In this document: positions 8,745 through 19,421 of the stretch, piece after piece | Layout: every line of letters begins with the position of its first letter | How positions within the stretch are numbered: position 1 is the first letter of the stretch | Assembly (NCBI GenBank): GCA_022800525.1 | Contig: JAAWQM010000010.1 | Span: 1-61,790 of the forward strand | Length of the DNA: 61,790 nt | Source: Oscillospiraceae bacterium | Lineage (GTDB): Bacteria; Bacillota; Clostridia; Oscillospirales; Oscillospiraceae | Direction of reading: 5' to 3' | Translations under genes and position numbers: made by a program | Notes under the pieces: generated by a model | What the model was told of the DNA's origin: nothing | Database searches by the model: none | What the model saw: the letters and a program-made list of their open reading frames with translations, nothing else

Positions 8745-9323
8745 CTACTGAGGTTCTTCTTTCCCAGCCGCTTCCGTCTCCTCCCCGGCCGCGCGGAGCT
8801 GCCCGCCGTCCTCCAGACCGGGCAGAGGCGGCAGCTCCTCCAGGGAGCTGATATGAAACGAGCGCAGAAACGTCTGCGTCGTGCGGTACAGCCGGGGCCG
8901 TCCCGGCACCTGCAAGCGGCCGCATTCCTCGATCATCTTCCGGTCCAGCAGCAGTCCTACAGTATACGCGCTGTCCACGCCCCGGATCTGGTCCACCTGC
9001 GCCCGCGTCACAGGCTGATAGTAGGCGATGACCGCCAGCACCTCCAGCGCGGGCTGGCTGAGCTTGGCCGTCTTCCGGATCTCGAAGGCCCTGCGGATTA
9101 TCTCCGCGTAATCCGGCGAGGAACACAGCTGATAGCTGTCCTCCATCCGCACCAGCCGGATGCCTCTGCGCTCAAAGGCGTAGTAATCCCCCAGCCGCCG
9201 CAGGGCCTCCTCCGCCCTGGGACGGTCTGTGCCCAGGGCAAGGCAGATGCGGTCGATATGTATTGGCTCACCGGCGGCGAACAGGATGCTCTCCGCGGCG
9301 GTCTGCATTTCCTTGTTGTCCAA
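8745..9323 (-). CDS. scpB: Segregation and condensation protein B
   Basis: A 192-residue ScpB, the winged-helix partner of ScpA in the SMC condensin complex that organises and segregates the chromosome. The paired winged-helix regions and the conserved ALEVLAVIAYYQPVTRAQVDQIRG segment (around 90-115) identify it. It follows scpA by about 70 bases, with the second palindromic element in the gap, so the two are probably one transcript. Confidence 0.93.
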   Translation of the reverse strand: MDNKEMQTAAESILFAAGEPIHIDRICLALGTDRPRAEEALRRLGDYYAFERRGIRLVRMEDSYQLCSSPDYAEIIRRAFEIRKTAKLSQPALEVLAVIAYYQPVTRAQVDQIRGVDSAYTVGLLLDRKMIEECGRLQVPGRPRLYRTTQTFLRSFHISSLEELPPLPGLEDGGQLRAAGEETEAAGKEEPQ

Positions 9324-9347
9324 TCGTCTTACCGTCCTGTTATTATG

Positions 9348-9382
9348 GTATTATTTCCGAACTAAAAATCCGGAAATAATAC
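9348..9382. repeat. Interrupted palindrome, copy 2 of the paired element
   Basis: Twelve-base arms GTATTATTTCCG (9348-9359) and CGGAAATAATAC (9371-9382) flank an 11-base centre between the scpA stop and the scpB start. Ten of these twelve arm bases or more match the palindrome at 6359-6400, and the sequence just to the right (ATTTGATT versus AATTGATT) is also alike. Confidence 0.85.
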
Positions 9383-9395
9383 ATTTGATTCAAGC

Positions 9396-10172
9396 CTATA
9401 ATTGCAGAGAGTCGATCCCCTCGCCGGTGGTGTTCACCGTGCAGTCCGTCTCACTGCCGGACAGGGTTACGATCCTTGCCCGGCACAGCTCCAGGATTGC
9501 CAGAAAGGTGGCCACCACCTCGCTGCGGCTCCGGCTGCCCCGGAACAGCAAGCGGAAGCTGGTGACACCCCTGAGCAGCCGATGGAACACCTCCCTCGCC
9601 TTCCCGCCCACCGGGTAGGGCTCCTGCCGCACAATGTCCCCGAAGCTGCTCGCCGGCGGCGGCAGACGCCGCTCCTCCCGGCTGGCAATCTCGCCCATGG
9701 CTGCCGTCAGGTCGGCCACGCTGTGGCTGTACTCGTAGACCTTCCCATGTCCCATGGTCTCCGGCGTCTTGAGGAAAATGCGCCGTCCGAACTCCCCCAT
9801 AGGCTCCAGGAGGCCGGTGACATACTTGATTTTCGCGTAATTCTCGCTGCTGCGCCGCTCCTCCAGGGAGCGGATCAGCTCGGCCATCTCGTTTTTGGCC
9901 TCCTCATCCTCAATGGACAGCAGCATCCTTGTCTTGATGAACATCAGCTGGGCGGCCATGGTGATGAACTCGCTGGCCACCTCCAGGTCCATCTGCTGGC
10001 GCAGCTCCAGATAGGCCAGATACTGCTCCAGAATCAATGCGATGGGGATATCCTGAATCTCGATCTTATTTTTCCCCAGCAGGAACAGGATCAGGTCCAG
10101 CGGACCCTCAAAATCCTCCATGCCCTCCTTGCTGCGTACCACCTGCTCCAGCTTATATACAGGACCGTCCAT
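9396..10172 (-). CDS. scpA: Segregation and condensation protein A
   Basis: A 258-residue ScpA kleisin, bridging SMC heads and ScpB in the condensin complex. The N-terminal signature FEGPLDLILFLLGKNKIEIQD is at about 18-38, followed by YLAYLELRQQMDLEVASEFITMAAQL, and the C-terminal winged helix ends in a FLAILELCRARIV segment. The start used precedes VYKLEQVV; translation might also begin at the internal Met of MEDFEGP. It lies 15 bases after the protease stop. Confidence 0.93.
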   Translation of the reverse strand: MDGPVYKLEQVVRSKEGMEDFEGPLDLILFLLGKNKIEIQDIPIALILEQYLAYLELRQQMDLEVASEFITMAAQLMFIKTRMLLSIEDEEAKNEMAELIRSLEERRSSENYAKIKYVTGLLEPMGEFGRRIFLKTPETMGHGKVYEYSHSVADLTAAMGEIASREERRLPPPASSFGDIVRQEPYPVGGKAREVFHRLLRGVTSFRLLFRGSRSRSEVVATFLAILELCRARIVTLSGSETDCTVNTTGEGIDSLQL

Positions 10173-10187
10173 CCAGTCACCTCAACA

Positions 10188-10817
10188 TCAGAAAAATAGC
10201 CCGGCCATCCACCAGAACACATGAACGATGGCGTTGGAAAGAGCGCCGCTGCCCACGTCCAGCCAGACCAGCAGGAGCAGCACAACCATGCCGTACCGCT
10301 CATAGCGCATCAGCGTAAGATACGCCCTCTGGGGCAGCAGGGCGAAGAGCGCCTTGGACCCGTCCAAAGGCGGAATGGGAACCAGATTGAACAGCCCCAG
10401 GCCGATGCTCAAAATCGCGGTATCGATCAAAAATCCCATCAGCCACCCGGCCCGCAGCAGCGACGCGGCAAACATCAGAAGCAGCGCCAGCAGGAAGTTG
10501 GAGGCCGGTCCCGCCAGGGCGGTCACAGCCATACCGGCCCTGGGATTTTTAAAATAGCGCATATCCACCGGCACCGGCTTCGCCCAGCCGAAGCCGCAGA
10601 TGACCATGGAAGCCAGCCCCAGCCAGTCGATGTGGTGGAGCGGATTGAAGCTGAGGCGGCGCATCCGCCTGGCGGTGGGGTCGCCCAGAGCGCAGGCGGC
10701 CAGGCCGTGACAGGTCTCATGGACCGTCAGGCACAGCAGGACCCCCAGCATGCGCTGAAGCAGACCGCTCAGGCCCGCCCAGTCAAATTGTTCCCAGATG
10801 GTTTGAAAAGTACTCAG
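10188..10817 (-). CDS. Site-2 protease family (M50) zinc metalloprotease
   Basis: A multi-pass membrane metalloprotease of the M50 rhomboid-like/site-2 class. The zinc motif HETCH and the second metal motif PPLDG are present, with NPLHHIDWLGL typical of the family. The first in-frame ATG (10751) would put HETCH at residue 11 and cut off the preceding membrane helix. A perfect AGGAGG (10824-10829) lies six bases upstream of an in-frame CTG at 10817, giving a 209-residue protein whose N-terminus (STFQTIWEQFDW) looks natural. I therefore propose the CTG start; the ATG start gives 187 residues. It is the first gene after the promoter at 10867-10895. Confidence 0.82.
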   Translation of the reverse strand: MSTFQTIWEQFDWAGLSGLLQRMLGVLLCLTVHETCHGLAACALGDPTARRMRRLSFNPLHHIDWLGLASMVICGFGWAKPVPVDMRYFKNPRAGMAVTALAGPASNFLLALLLMFAASLLRAGWLMGFLIDTAILSIGLGLFNLVPIPPLDGSKALFALLPQRAYLTLMRYERYGMVVLLLLVWLDVGSGALSNAIVHVFWWMAGLFF

Positions 10818-10866
10818 AGTAATCCTCCTAGAGAGAGCCGCAGGCTCCCGCGATGATTTCCGGTTC

Positions 10867-10895
10867 AGTATAACAGATTTTCCCGCCGATTACAA
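10867..10895 (-). promoter_or_regulatory. Promoter of the protease-scp-ytfJ run
   Basis: On the minus strand TTGTAA (10890-10895) and TATACT (10867-10872) are 17 bases apart, about 50 bases upstream of the proposed start of the M50 protease. Confidence 0.7.
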
Positions 10896-11046
10896 GCATT
10901 CCGGCAAGAAAACCTTACCCTTCTTCTTTCTCCTGTCCCGGAGCCGCATATCCCCTTAAAAAAATCTTATAGATTTCCCTGCTTTCATCTTAAACGGAAA
11001 CCCTGTAGAATACGAGACAGATATTTACAAGGAAAGGAAGCGGCTT

Positions 11047-11757
11047 ATGAGCGAGCGAGACCGCCGGCATATGTCCGAGAAACAAAAGAAATGGATTGCG
11101 GGTACGGGGATTTTCCTCTTTCTCCTGCTGTCAGCCCTGGTCTTCTTCTTTGCCGGGACGCCGCTGATCCGGTTCGTCCAGGAGCCCGAGCGGTTCCGGG
11201 CGTGGGTGGACCAGCAGGGCGTATGGGCCCCGCTGGCCTTCATGGGGATGATCGTCCTTCAGATTGTCGTGGCCGTCATTCCCGGCGAACCCCTGGAGAT
11301 TGCGGCGGGCTACGCCTTCGGCTCATTGGAGGGGACGCTGCTGTGTCTGCTGGGTTCCTTTGTGGGGCGCACGGTGGTCTTTTTGCTGGTGCGGAGGTTC
11401 GGGACCCGGGCGGTGGAGGTGTTCTTCCCTCTGGAGAAGCTGCAAACGCTGAAATTCCTGCAAAACAAGCGGCGGCTGACCTTCTGGGTATTCTTCCTGT
11501 TTTTCCTGCCGGGGACGCCCAAGGACGTCCTGTGCTACCTGGTGGGCCTCACCGACCTGCCGCTGAAGGCCTGGCTCATCATCAGCGCCATCGCCCCCAT
11601 TCCATCCATCGTAACCTCCACCATCGGCGGAGACGCCCTGGGCATGGGCAACTACGTCTTCGCCATTCTGGTGTTCATCCTCACAGGTATTATCAGCGGT
11701 CTGGGGCTTCTGCTCTACCGCTGGGTCTGCCAGAGGCAGGAAAGGAGTCAATCATGA
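11047..11757 (+). CDS. TVP38/TMEM64 family (VTT domain) membrane protein
   Basis: A 236-residue integral membrane protein of the DedA-like VTT superfamily. Membrane segments are seen around residues 18-38, 58-80, 95-115, 140-160 and 195-225. The two family signatures are PGEPLEIAAGYAFG and LPGTPKDVLCYLVGL, which form re-entrant loops. Members are thought to transport or scramble lipids; substrate unknown here. A GGAAAGGAAG ribosome-binding site precedes ATG. The stop overlaps the next start (ATGA), so it is translationally coupled to the glycosyltransferase. Confidence 0.88.
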   Translation: MSERDRRHMSEKQKKWIAGTGIFLFLLLSALVFFFAGTPLIRFVQEPERFRAWVDQQGVWAPLAFMGMIVLQIVVAVIPGEPLEIAAGYAFGSLEGTLLCLLGSFVGRTVVFLLVRRFGTRAVEVFFPLEKLQTLKFLQNKRRLTFWVFFLFFLPGTPKDVLCYLVGLTDLPLKAWLIISAIAPIPSIVTSTIGGDALGMGNYVFAILVFILTGIISGLGLLLYRWVCQRQERSQS

Positions 11758-13007
11758 GCGCGCTTATTGTTTTGCAGAATATGAACCGGGTTATCGGCAT
11801 CCTGTTTTTGCTGTGCTATTTCTACCAGCTTCTCTACGTCCCTGTCGCCCTGTGGCGCAGACACCGGGTCCAGCGAACGGTCCCTGTCCGCCGCTACGCG
11901 GTGCTGATCTCCGCCCGGAACGAGGAGGCCGTCATCGGCCAGCTCCTGGACAGCATCCGCCGCCAGGACTACCCCGCTGAAAACCTGACCGCCTTTGTGG
12001 TTGCCGACAACTGCACGGACAGCACCGCCCAGGCCGCCCGCGACGCGGGAGCCGTGGTCTACGAGCGCAGCGACACCGTCCATGTGGGCAAGGGCTACGC
12101 CCTGAACTTCATGCTGTCCAAAATCCGGGAGACCTACGGAGACGAGCATTTTGACGGCTATTTCGTTTTTGACGCAGACAACCTTCTGGCAGAGGATTAT
12201 GTGTCCCGTATGAACGAAACCTTCGGTCCCGACTGCCAGATCGTCACCAGCTACCGCAACTCCAAGAACTACGGCGACAACTGGATCTCCGCGGGCTACG
12301 CCCTGTGGTTCCTGCGGGACGCCGCCTTCCTCAATGCCCCCCGGGCGCGGCTGGGCATCAGCGCGGTGGTCTCCGGCACCGGTTTCCTCTTCAGCCGTGA
12401 GGTCATGCTGCGCTGCAACGGCTGGCCCTTCCACTCCCTCAGCGAGGATACGGAGTTCACCGTCCACAGCATCCTGGAGGGCCAGCGGGTGGGCTACTGT
12501 GGCGAAGCGGAGCTGTTCGACGAGCAGCCCACCAGCTTCGGCCAGTCCATCCGCCAGCGGATGCGCTGGTGCCGCGGCAATCTTCTGGTCTTTCTCCGTC
12601 AGGGCGGCCAGCTGACAGCGGGGCTTGCCGGGAAAAACGGCCTGAGCTGTCTGGACCTGCTGCTGTCCATCCCTCCGGCTATCGCGCTGACGGTGTGCGG
12701 CGTGGCGGTGGGCGTGCTGGCGACGGTGCTGGAGCTGTTCAGCGGCGGGGCGGTGCTGCCCCTGCTCAGCGCAATGCTGATGAGCTTCATCGTCCCCTAT
12801 CTGCTGCTGTTTGTGGCCGGGGCGCTGACCACCGCCACCCAGTGGAACCACATCCGGGCAAAGAACTGGAAGAAAGTCCTGTATACCTTCACCTTCCCCA
12901 TCTTCATGGCGACCTATGTGCCCATCACCATCCTCGCCCTCTTCGGCAAGGTGGAATGGAAGCCCATCGAGCACCGCGCCGTCATGTCAATCCAGGAGCT
13001 GAAATAG
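11754..13007 (+). CDS. Family 2 glycosyltransferase, membrane-bound
   Basis: A 417-residue processive-type GT2 enzyme. An N-terminal membrane segment (IGILFLLCYFYQLLYVPVALW) is followed by the GT-A catalytic domain with VVADNCTDST, the metal-binding DADN, SEDTEF and QRMRWCRG (the QxxRW-type motif of cellulose- or hyaluronan-synthase-like enzymes), then three or four C-terminal membrane helices. The acceptor cannot be told. Coupling to the VTT protein suggests a membrane lipid or exopolysaccharide role. The true start is the ATG that overlaps the VTT stop, not the longer upstream frame. Confidence 0.88.
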   Translation: MSALIVLQNMNRVIGILFLLCYFYQLLYVPVALWRRHRVQRTVPVRRYAVLISARNEEAVIGQLLDSIRRQDYPAENLTAFVVADNCTDSTAQAARDAGAVVYERSDTVHVGKGYALNFMLSKIRETYGDEHFDGYFVFDADNLLAEDYVSRMNETFGPDCQIVTSYRNSKNYGDNWISAGYALWFLRDAAFLNAPRARLGISAVVSGTGFLFSREVMLRCNGWPFHSLSEDTEFTVHSILEGQRVGYCGEAELFDEQPTSFGQSIRQRMRWCRGNLLVFLRQGGQLTAGLAGKNGLSCLDLLLSIPPAIALTVCGVAVGVLATVLELFSGGAVLPLLSAMLMSFIVPYLLLFVAGALTTATQWNHIRAKNWKKVLYTFTFPIFMATYVPITILALFGKVEWKPIEHRAVMSIQELK

Positions 13008-13015
13008 AAGAAAAT

Positions 13016-13050
13016 TGCGCCTGCGGGACAGATTGTGTCCCGCAGGCGCA
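13016..13050. terminator. Bidirectional terminator
   Basis: A perfect 15-bp stem (13016-13030 with 13036-13050) and a five-base loop lie between the convergent glycosyltransferase and recombinase genes. On the minus strand the stem is followed by ATTTTCTTCT, giving a terminator for the recombinase; on the plus strand the T tract is weaker. Confidence 0.75.
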
Positions 13051-14605
13051 TCAGAATTTCCAGATGATATGGACAGCCTGCTCCCCGCTGGCCGTGTCCC
13101 GCTCCCCGATCTCAATTCGTTCGATCAGCTGCACCGCCAGCTCCCGGGGCAGCGTCTCCAGTTCCAGCAGCCTGTCCGCCTGTTCCAGCAGCTCCTCCCT
13201 CTGCCGGGAGCTCTCCCCCGCTGACAGCTCCGCCTCAATCTGCGCCAGCCGCCGCTCCAGGCGGTTTTTTTCGTCCAGGAATGTCTGATTCAGCTCCACA
13301 AACTGCTCCAGACCGAGTACCCCGGACACTTTATCCAGATAGAGGCTTTTCAGCGCCTGGCTGCGCTTTTCCCTCTGCGCCTCCAGCGTCCGCCGCTCCT
13401 GCTCCAGCGACGCCCGGCGGGCGTCGCTGCGCGGCTCGGCCTCAAGGCCCTCCGGCACAAACCACTCCCGTATATACCGCCGGACCCGTTCCGTCACCAG
13501 CTCCTCCAGCTGGTCCAGCCGGATGGAGTGGCGGGTGCAGCCCTTCTCCTTTCCGCTGTCGGCGTACCGCTTGCAGCGGAGATAGGAGGTGCGGGGCCGC
13601 CCCTGCCGGCAGTTGGCCGTCTTGGTCATTACACTGCCGCAGTCCATGCACCGCACCAGCCCGGACAGCACATGGGCCTCCCCCTTTCCGTCAGACCGGG
13701 CGCGGGCCTCCAGCCCCCGCTGGACTGCCTGGAAGACTTCCGGCTCAACGATGGCCTCATGTGTCCCCTCCACCCGGTACCAGGCTTCCTCCGGCATGTC
13801 TATGAGCCGCTTGGATTTGTAGCTGACCTTTTTTCGCCGCCCCTGGATCATCACGCCCGTATACATTTCATTCCGCAGGATGCGCCAGACCGTGATCTTG
13901 CTCCAAAGGCTTCGGTCCATGCCCGAAAGATGTCCTCCGTCCCGCTCCGCCTTGTACCGCGCGGGGCTGGACACGCCCTGGTCGTTGAGGGCGCGGGCGA
14001 TGCTCTGCCTGCCACGTCCCTCCAGCGACCATCGGAAAATCTGCTGTACCACCGAAGCCGCAGGCCAGTCGATGACAAGCTTGTTCTTGTCATGCGGGTC
14101 CTTTTTGTAGCCGTAAACAGGCGACCCGCCAATATATTTCCCCTCCCGCCGCTTCATGTCGAAGACCATGCGCACATTCTCGGACAGGTCCTCCAGGTAC
14201 CACTCGTTCACCAATCCGTTAATCTGGCGCGCTTTCTTGTTGCCCTTCACCTCCGTGTCGGCATTATCCGCCACTGCGATAAACCGGATACCCCACAGGG
14301 GAAACATCCCGTGTATGTACTTCTCCACCAGCTCCATGTCCCGCGTGAACCGGGACTGCGTTTTGCAGAGGACGACCTGAAACTTCTTCTGCCGCGCATC
14401 CCGCAGCATCCGGTTGAAATCAGGCCGCAGGCTGTCCGCGCCGGAGTAGTCCTCGTCGCAGTAGATGTCATAGACCTCCCACCCCCGCTCCCGGGCGTAG
14501 TGCAGCAGCAGGGCCTTTTGGTTCTGGATGCTCTCCGACTCATTTTGCAGCTTCTCCTCGTCCTCCTTGCTCAGCCGTGTATAGATCGCGCAAAGGATAG
14601 CCCAT
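13051..14605 (-). pseudogene. Large serine recombinase, frameshifted at the start codon
   Basis: Over 510 open codons encode a complete-looking large serine recombinase: resolvase domain with catalytic Ser in YTRLSKEDEEK (Ser codon at 14569-14571), CKTQSRFTRD, recombinase domain with GGSPVYGYKKDP, a zinc ribbon (CMDCGS ... CKRYADSGKEKGC) and a C-terminal coiled coil. The reading frame upstream of the catalytic motif, back to TGA at 14605-14607, has no ATG, GTG or TTG. A well-placed ATG (14605, after GGCGGGGG) is in another frame, so a one-base change within the first few codons has separated start from body. The first in-frame ATG (14409) would lose the catalytic Ser. Sequencing error or a non-canonical start are alternatives. 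Confidence 0.8.
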
Positions 14606-14644
14606 CACCCCCGCCTGATTTTATGCGCGGCGGAGCACAAACAA

Positions 14645-14683
14645 CACAGCGCGGCCCCGTTTTTCCAACGGAACCGCGCTGTT
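14645..14683 (-). terminator. Hairpin, possible terminator of the clpE-side transcript
   Basis: ACAGCGCGG (14646-14654) pairs with CCGCGCTGT (14674-14682), extended by imperfect inner pairs. On the minus strand it is followed by GTTGTTTGT. It lies between the small cysteine protein gene and the recombinase. Confidence 0.5.
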
Positions 14684-14718
14684 TATTGCTTGCGCTCAAG
14701 CCCGCCTGGGCAGGTCTT

Positions 14719-14783
14719 TTTGCGCCAGTCTCCGCTAAGTTTTCTTGAAATACATCCAGTATTCCTGCGAAAATCCACCTTAA
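14719..14783. repeat. 11-bp inverted repeat next to the recombinase
   Basis: TTTGCGCCAGT (14719-14729) and ACTGGCGCAAA (14773-14783) are exact reverse complements 43 bases apart. They lie in the gap between the recombinase and the small upstream gene and belong to no gene I can support. Confidence 0.7.
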
Positions 14784-14799
14784 CTGGCGCAAACCCTCT

Positions 14800-15012
14800 C
14801 TAAATGGCGAAATCCTCTGGCCTCAGCTTGGAGGTCTCCAGCTTCAACGGTCTGGGCGGGACCCGCTTGAGTGGGTCATAATGGAACCGGCCGCAGTGGA
14901 ACTCCACCGCCACCACGCCCTTCCGGGTGCAGACCACCTCCCGGTCATTGATCGCGCTGCCCCTGGCGCAGTAGGCGCACCGGGGCTCAATATCCTTGCG
15001 GAACAGCTTCAT
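14800..15012 (-). CDS. Small cysteine-containing conserved-type protein
   Basis: A 70-residue basic protein starting MKLFRKDIEPRCAYCARG, with a CxxC pair at 12-15 and further Cys near 28 and 40, so it could bind a metal. The C-terminus is proline- and lysine-rich (DPLKRVPPRPLKL). Similar short proteins occur in related Clostridia as far as I recall, but no function is known. It follows clpE by 30 bases on the same strand and is probably co-transcribed. Confidence 0.65.
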   Translation of the reverse strand: MKLFRKDIEPRCAYCARGSAINDREVVCTRKGVVAVEFHCGRFHYDPLKRVPPRPLKLETSKLRPEDFAI

Positions 15013-15042
15013 GGGGACTCCTCTCCTTCACACACAAGCGCG

Positions 15043-17355
<2,313 letters not shown>

Positions 17356-17493
17356 AATTGTCTACCTCCATGGGCCGGCCGGAGACCGGCTGACACGATC
17401 TTTCAGTATTGGTTATACCAGATTAACAGGTTATGAACATGAACAAATTGAAAATTTTATGGCTTGGAAGAAGTTTTCTTTCTCAAAAGGGCA

Positions 17494-18198
17494 TTACAGC
17501 CCGGCGGTCCAGGAGGAAAAGGCCCCGATCAACAGGGACTTCTCCGCCATTTCCTGCGTGATTATCCCCGTCAGCCGCAGCACCCAGACGCCCAGGCACA
17601 CCAACAGCAGCCCCTTCCCCACACCCAGCAGCAGGCCGCCCAGCTCGTTGAGCTGCTTGAGCACCGGCAGCTTGACGGCCATCCGCAGCGCCTTCACGAT
17701 CATCCGCAGCGCCGCCGTCAGAATCGCGAAGCAGACCGCGCAGACGATGGACCGGACCAGATCCCGGACCACCCCATCCAGGGCGGAATCCGCAATCTGA
17801 TACCCCAGCCGCAGCAACGTCTCCTGAGCGGAATAGCTGGCCTGCCGGACTGTGGACAGGCCCATGTCCTCTACCAGGCTCCTGACGTGCTCGCGGACAA
17901 AGCTGTTCGGGATTCCATCCACGACCCGCAGCAGCTCCTCCACAGGCGTGGTCACGGAGATGTCCTCCGCCATCATTTTGTCCACCTGCTGCTCGATGGC
18001 GGCGTAGGTGGCGGGGCGCAGCGTCCTGTCCACAATGACCGGCGCGGCCGCGCTGGCGATCTGGTTGGCCAGGAACAGGGCCACGACCATCACGGACAGC
18101 TCCGCCAGACTGCGGATCAACCCCCGCTTCCAGCCCACCGCGGCGCACAGGACCAGCACCGCCGCAATTACAACGTCAATCATAACAGAAATACTCAA
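17494..18198 (-). CDS. CvpA family membrane protein
   Basis: A 234-residue protein with an N-terminal helix (MIDVVIAAVLVLCAAVGWKRG) and the CvpA-type arrangement of about four membrane segments: 8-25, 32-50, about 145-170 and 190-215. CvpA was first linked to colicin V production and later to envelope stress; its mechanism is unknown. The start is a TTG at 18198 with AAAGGGG upstream; an ATG five codons in has no good ribosome-binding site. It follows the DUF5711 gene. Confidence 0.8.
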   Translation of the reverse strand: MSISVMIDVVIAAVLVLCAAVGWKRGLIRSLAELSVMVVALFLANQIASAAAPVIVDRTLRPATYAAIEQQVDKMMAEDISVTTPVEELLRVVDGIPNSFVREHVRSLVEDMGLSTVRQASYSAQETLLRLGYQIADSALDGVVRDLVRSIVCAVCFAILTAALRMIVKALRMAVKLPVLKQLNELGGLLLGVGKGLLLVCLGVWVLRLTGIITQEMAEKSLLIGAFSSWTAGL

Positions 18199-18236
18199 AA
18201 AAGGCTATCCCCTTTCTATGGAAAAATCCCATCGGT

Positions 18237-19421
18237 TTACGGCAAAAAGCTCCACGCGGACGCGCCTGAGATCATCAGCACAGAGCCGTCGTCCTGAACG
18301 CGGACCTGGGCGGCGTAGTTGGTATCCTCCAGCCGCGCCCGCTCCGTCAGCTCCCGGTCGTAGACCACCAGACTTTCGTCAAAAAGCACCGCCAGACAGC
18401 TCCCCGCGGCGGAGATGTCCAGCACCTCCTCCGTCAGGTCCAGAGACGCTATGGCCTTCCCATTCATGTCATAGGTCATCAGCGTGCTGATATTGCCCGC
18501 CTGATACCGCCCCAGCAGCAGCGCGCAGAAATCCTTGCCGCCCAGGGCGCAGTCATTTAAGTACAAGTTTCCGTATGCCTGATCCAGCAGGATCTCGCCT
18601 TCCATGGTAGTGATGGTGAAGCGCTTGTCGCACAGGGAGAGGATCCGTCTCCCATTGGCTGCCAGCTCCAGCACCAGTCCGTCCCGGATGGAGGTGCTGC
18701 TCTTCAGTTCGCCGTTCAACAGGTCGTAGACCCGCAGGCAGCTGGCGAAAATGCCGTTGTCCGGCTCCAGGCTGACCGCCGTCAGATACCGGCCGTCCGC
18801 CGTCACAATGGCGTCGCTGAGGTAGTTGTCATAAGAATCGAAGCTGAACAGCAGCTCCCCCGCGCTGTCATAGACAGCGGCGGACGCCTTGTAGCCGTTT
18901 TTCTGCTCGATCACCGCCAGATAGTCGCTGCTGTTGAGCCGGGCGGAGTAGTAGCACAGCTCGCCCTCCTTACGCAGCGTCCGCTGGATACCGGTTCCGT
19001 CCAGCAGGTAGACCGTCCCTCCGCCCACGTCGCACACGGCGGCCAGATTCTTCCCGATGGACAGCTGCGGATTGGTTGTCTGGATGGATAGGTCGTAGAT
19101 GATGGACCCGTCGTCCTGGAGCAGCTGGGCGCTGTTGGGACTGACCACCAGCAGGCTGTCCCCCAGCGTCCCGTAGCGGTTGGCGGTATTGGGCGCATAG
19201 GAGTACACATCCTTGGTGGCGCTTCCCTCGCCGTACATAAGCCACCGCCGCAGGGCGGTGAAGTGCTTCCCGTCCTCCATGGTGGTCAGCGCCGCCGCGC
19301 CCAGGACGAATACTGCCACCAGCAGCAGCGTGAGCATCCGTTGGAGGAAGCTCTTTTTCTTTTTGGGCGGCTCCTTATCCGGGGCCGGCTTCTTCGTCGT
19401 CATTGAGCCGTTCATCCTCAT
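18237..19421 (-). CDS. DUF5711-type single-pass protein with beta-propeller-like repeats
   Basis: A 394-residue protein: a short basic cytoplasmic N-terminus rich in Lys and Pro, one membrane helix (FLQRMLTLLLVAVFVLGAAA), then an extracellular region with repeated strand patterns such as LLVVSPNSAQLL, YLLDGTG and SLVVYDREL, typical of a WD/PQQ-like propeller. I assign it to DUF5711 from its architecture and position beside truA and cvpA. Function unknown. It overlaps truA by 47 bases if the first ATG is used; starts at 19415 or 19403 would reduce this. Confidence 0.7.
   Translation of the reverse strand: MRMNGSMTTKKPAPDKEPPKKKKSFLQRMLTLLLVAVFVLGAAALTTMEDGKHFTALRRWLMYGEGSATKDVYSYAPNTANRYGTLGDSLLVVSPNSAQLLQDDGSIIYDLSIQTTNPQLSIGKNLAAVCDVGGGTVYLLDGTGIQRTLRKEGELCYYSARLNSSDYLAVIEQKNGYKASAAVYDSAGELLFSFDSYDNYLSDAIVTADGRYLTAVSLEPDNGIFASCLRVYDLLNGELKSSTSIRDGLVLELAANGRRILSLCDKRFTITTMEGEILLDQAYGNLYLNDCALGGKDFCALLLGRYQAGNISTLMTYDMNGKAIASLDLTEEVLDISAAGSCLAVLFDESLVVYDRELTERARLEDTNYAAQVRVQDDGSVLMISGASAWSFLP

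Noticed and set aside
13051-14800. A prophage or integrative element around the serine recombinase.
   Set aside because: Only the recombinase is seen; no capsid, conjugation, replication or cargo genes flank it, and clpE and the glycosyltransferase are ordinary chromosomal genes.
17356-17480. A CtsR or HrcA operator upstream of clpE.
   Set aside because: No GGTCAAA direct repeat or CIRCE-type inverted repeat was found in the gap.
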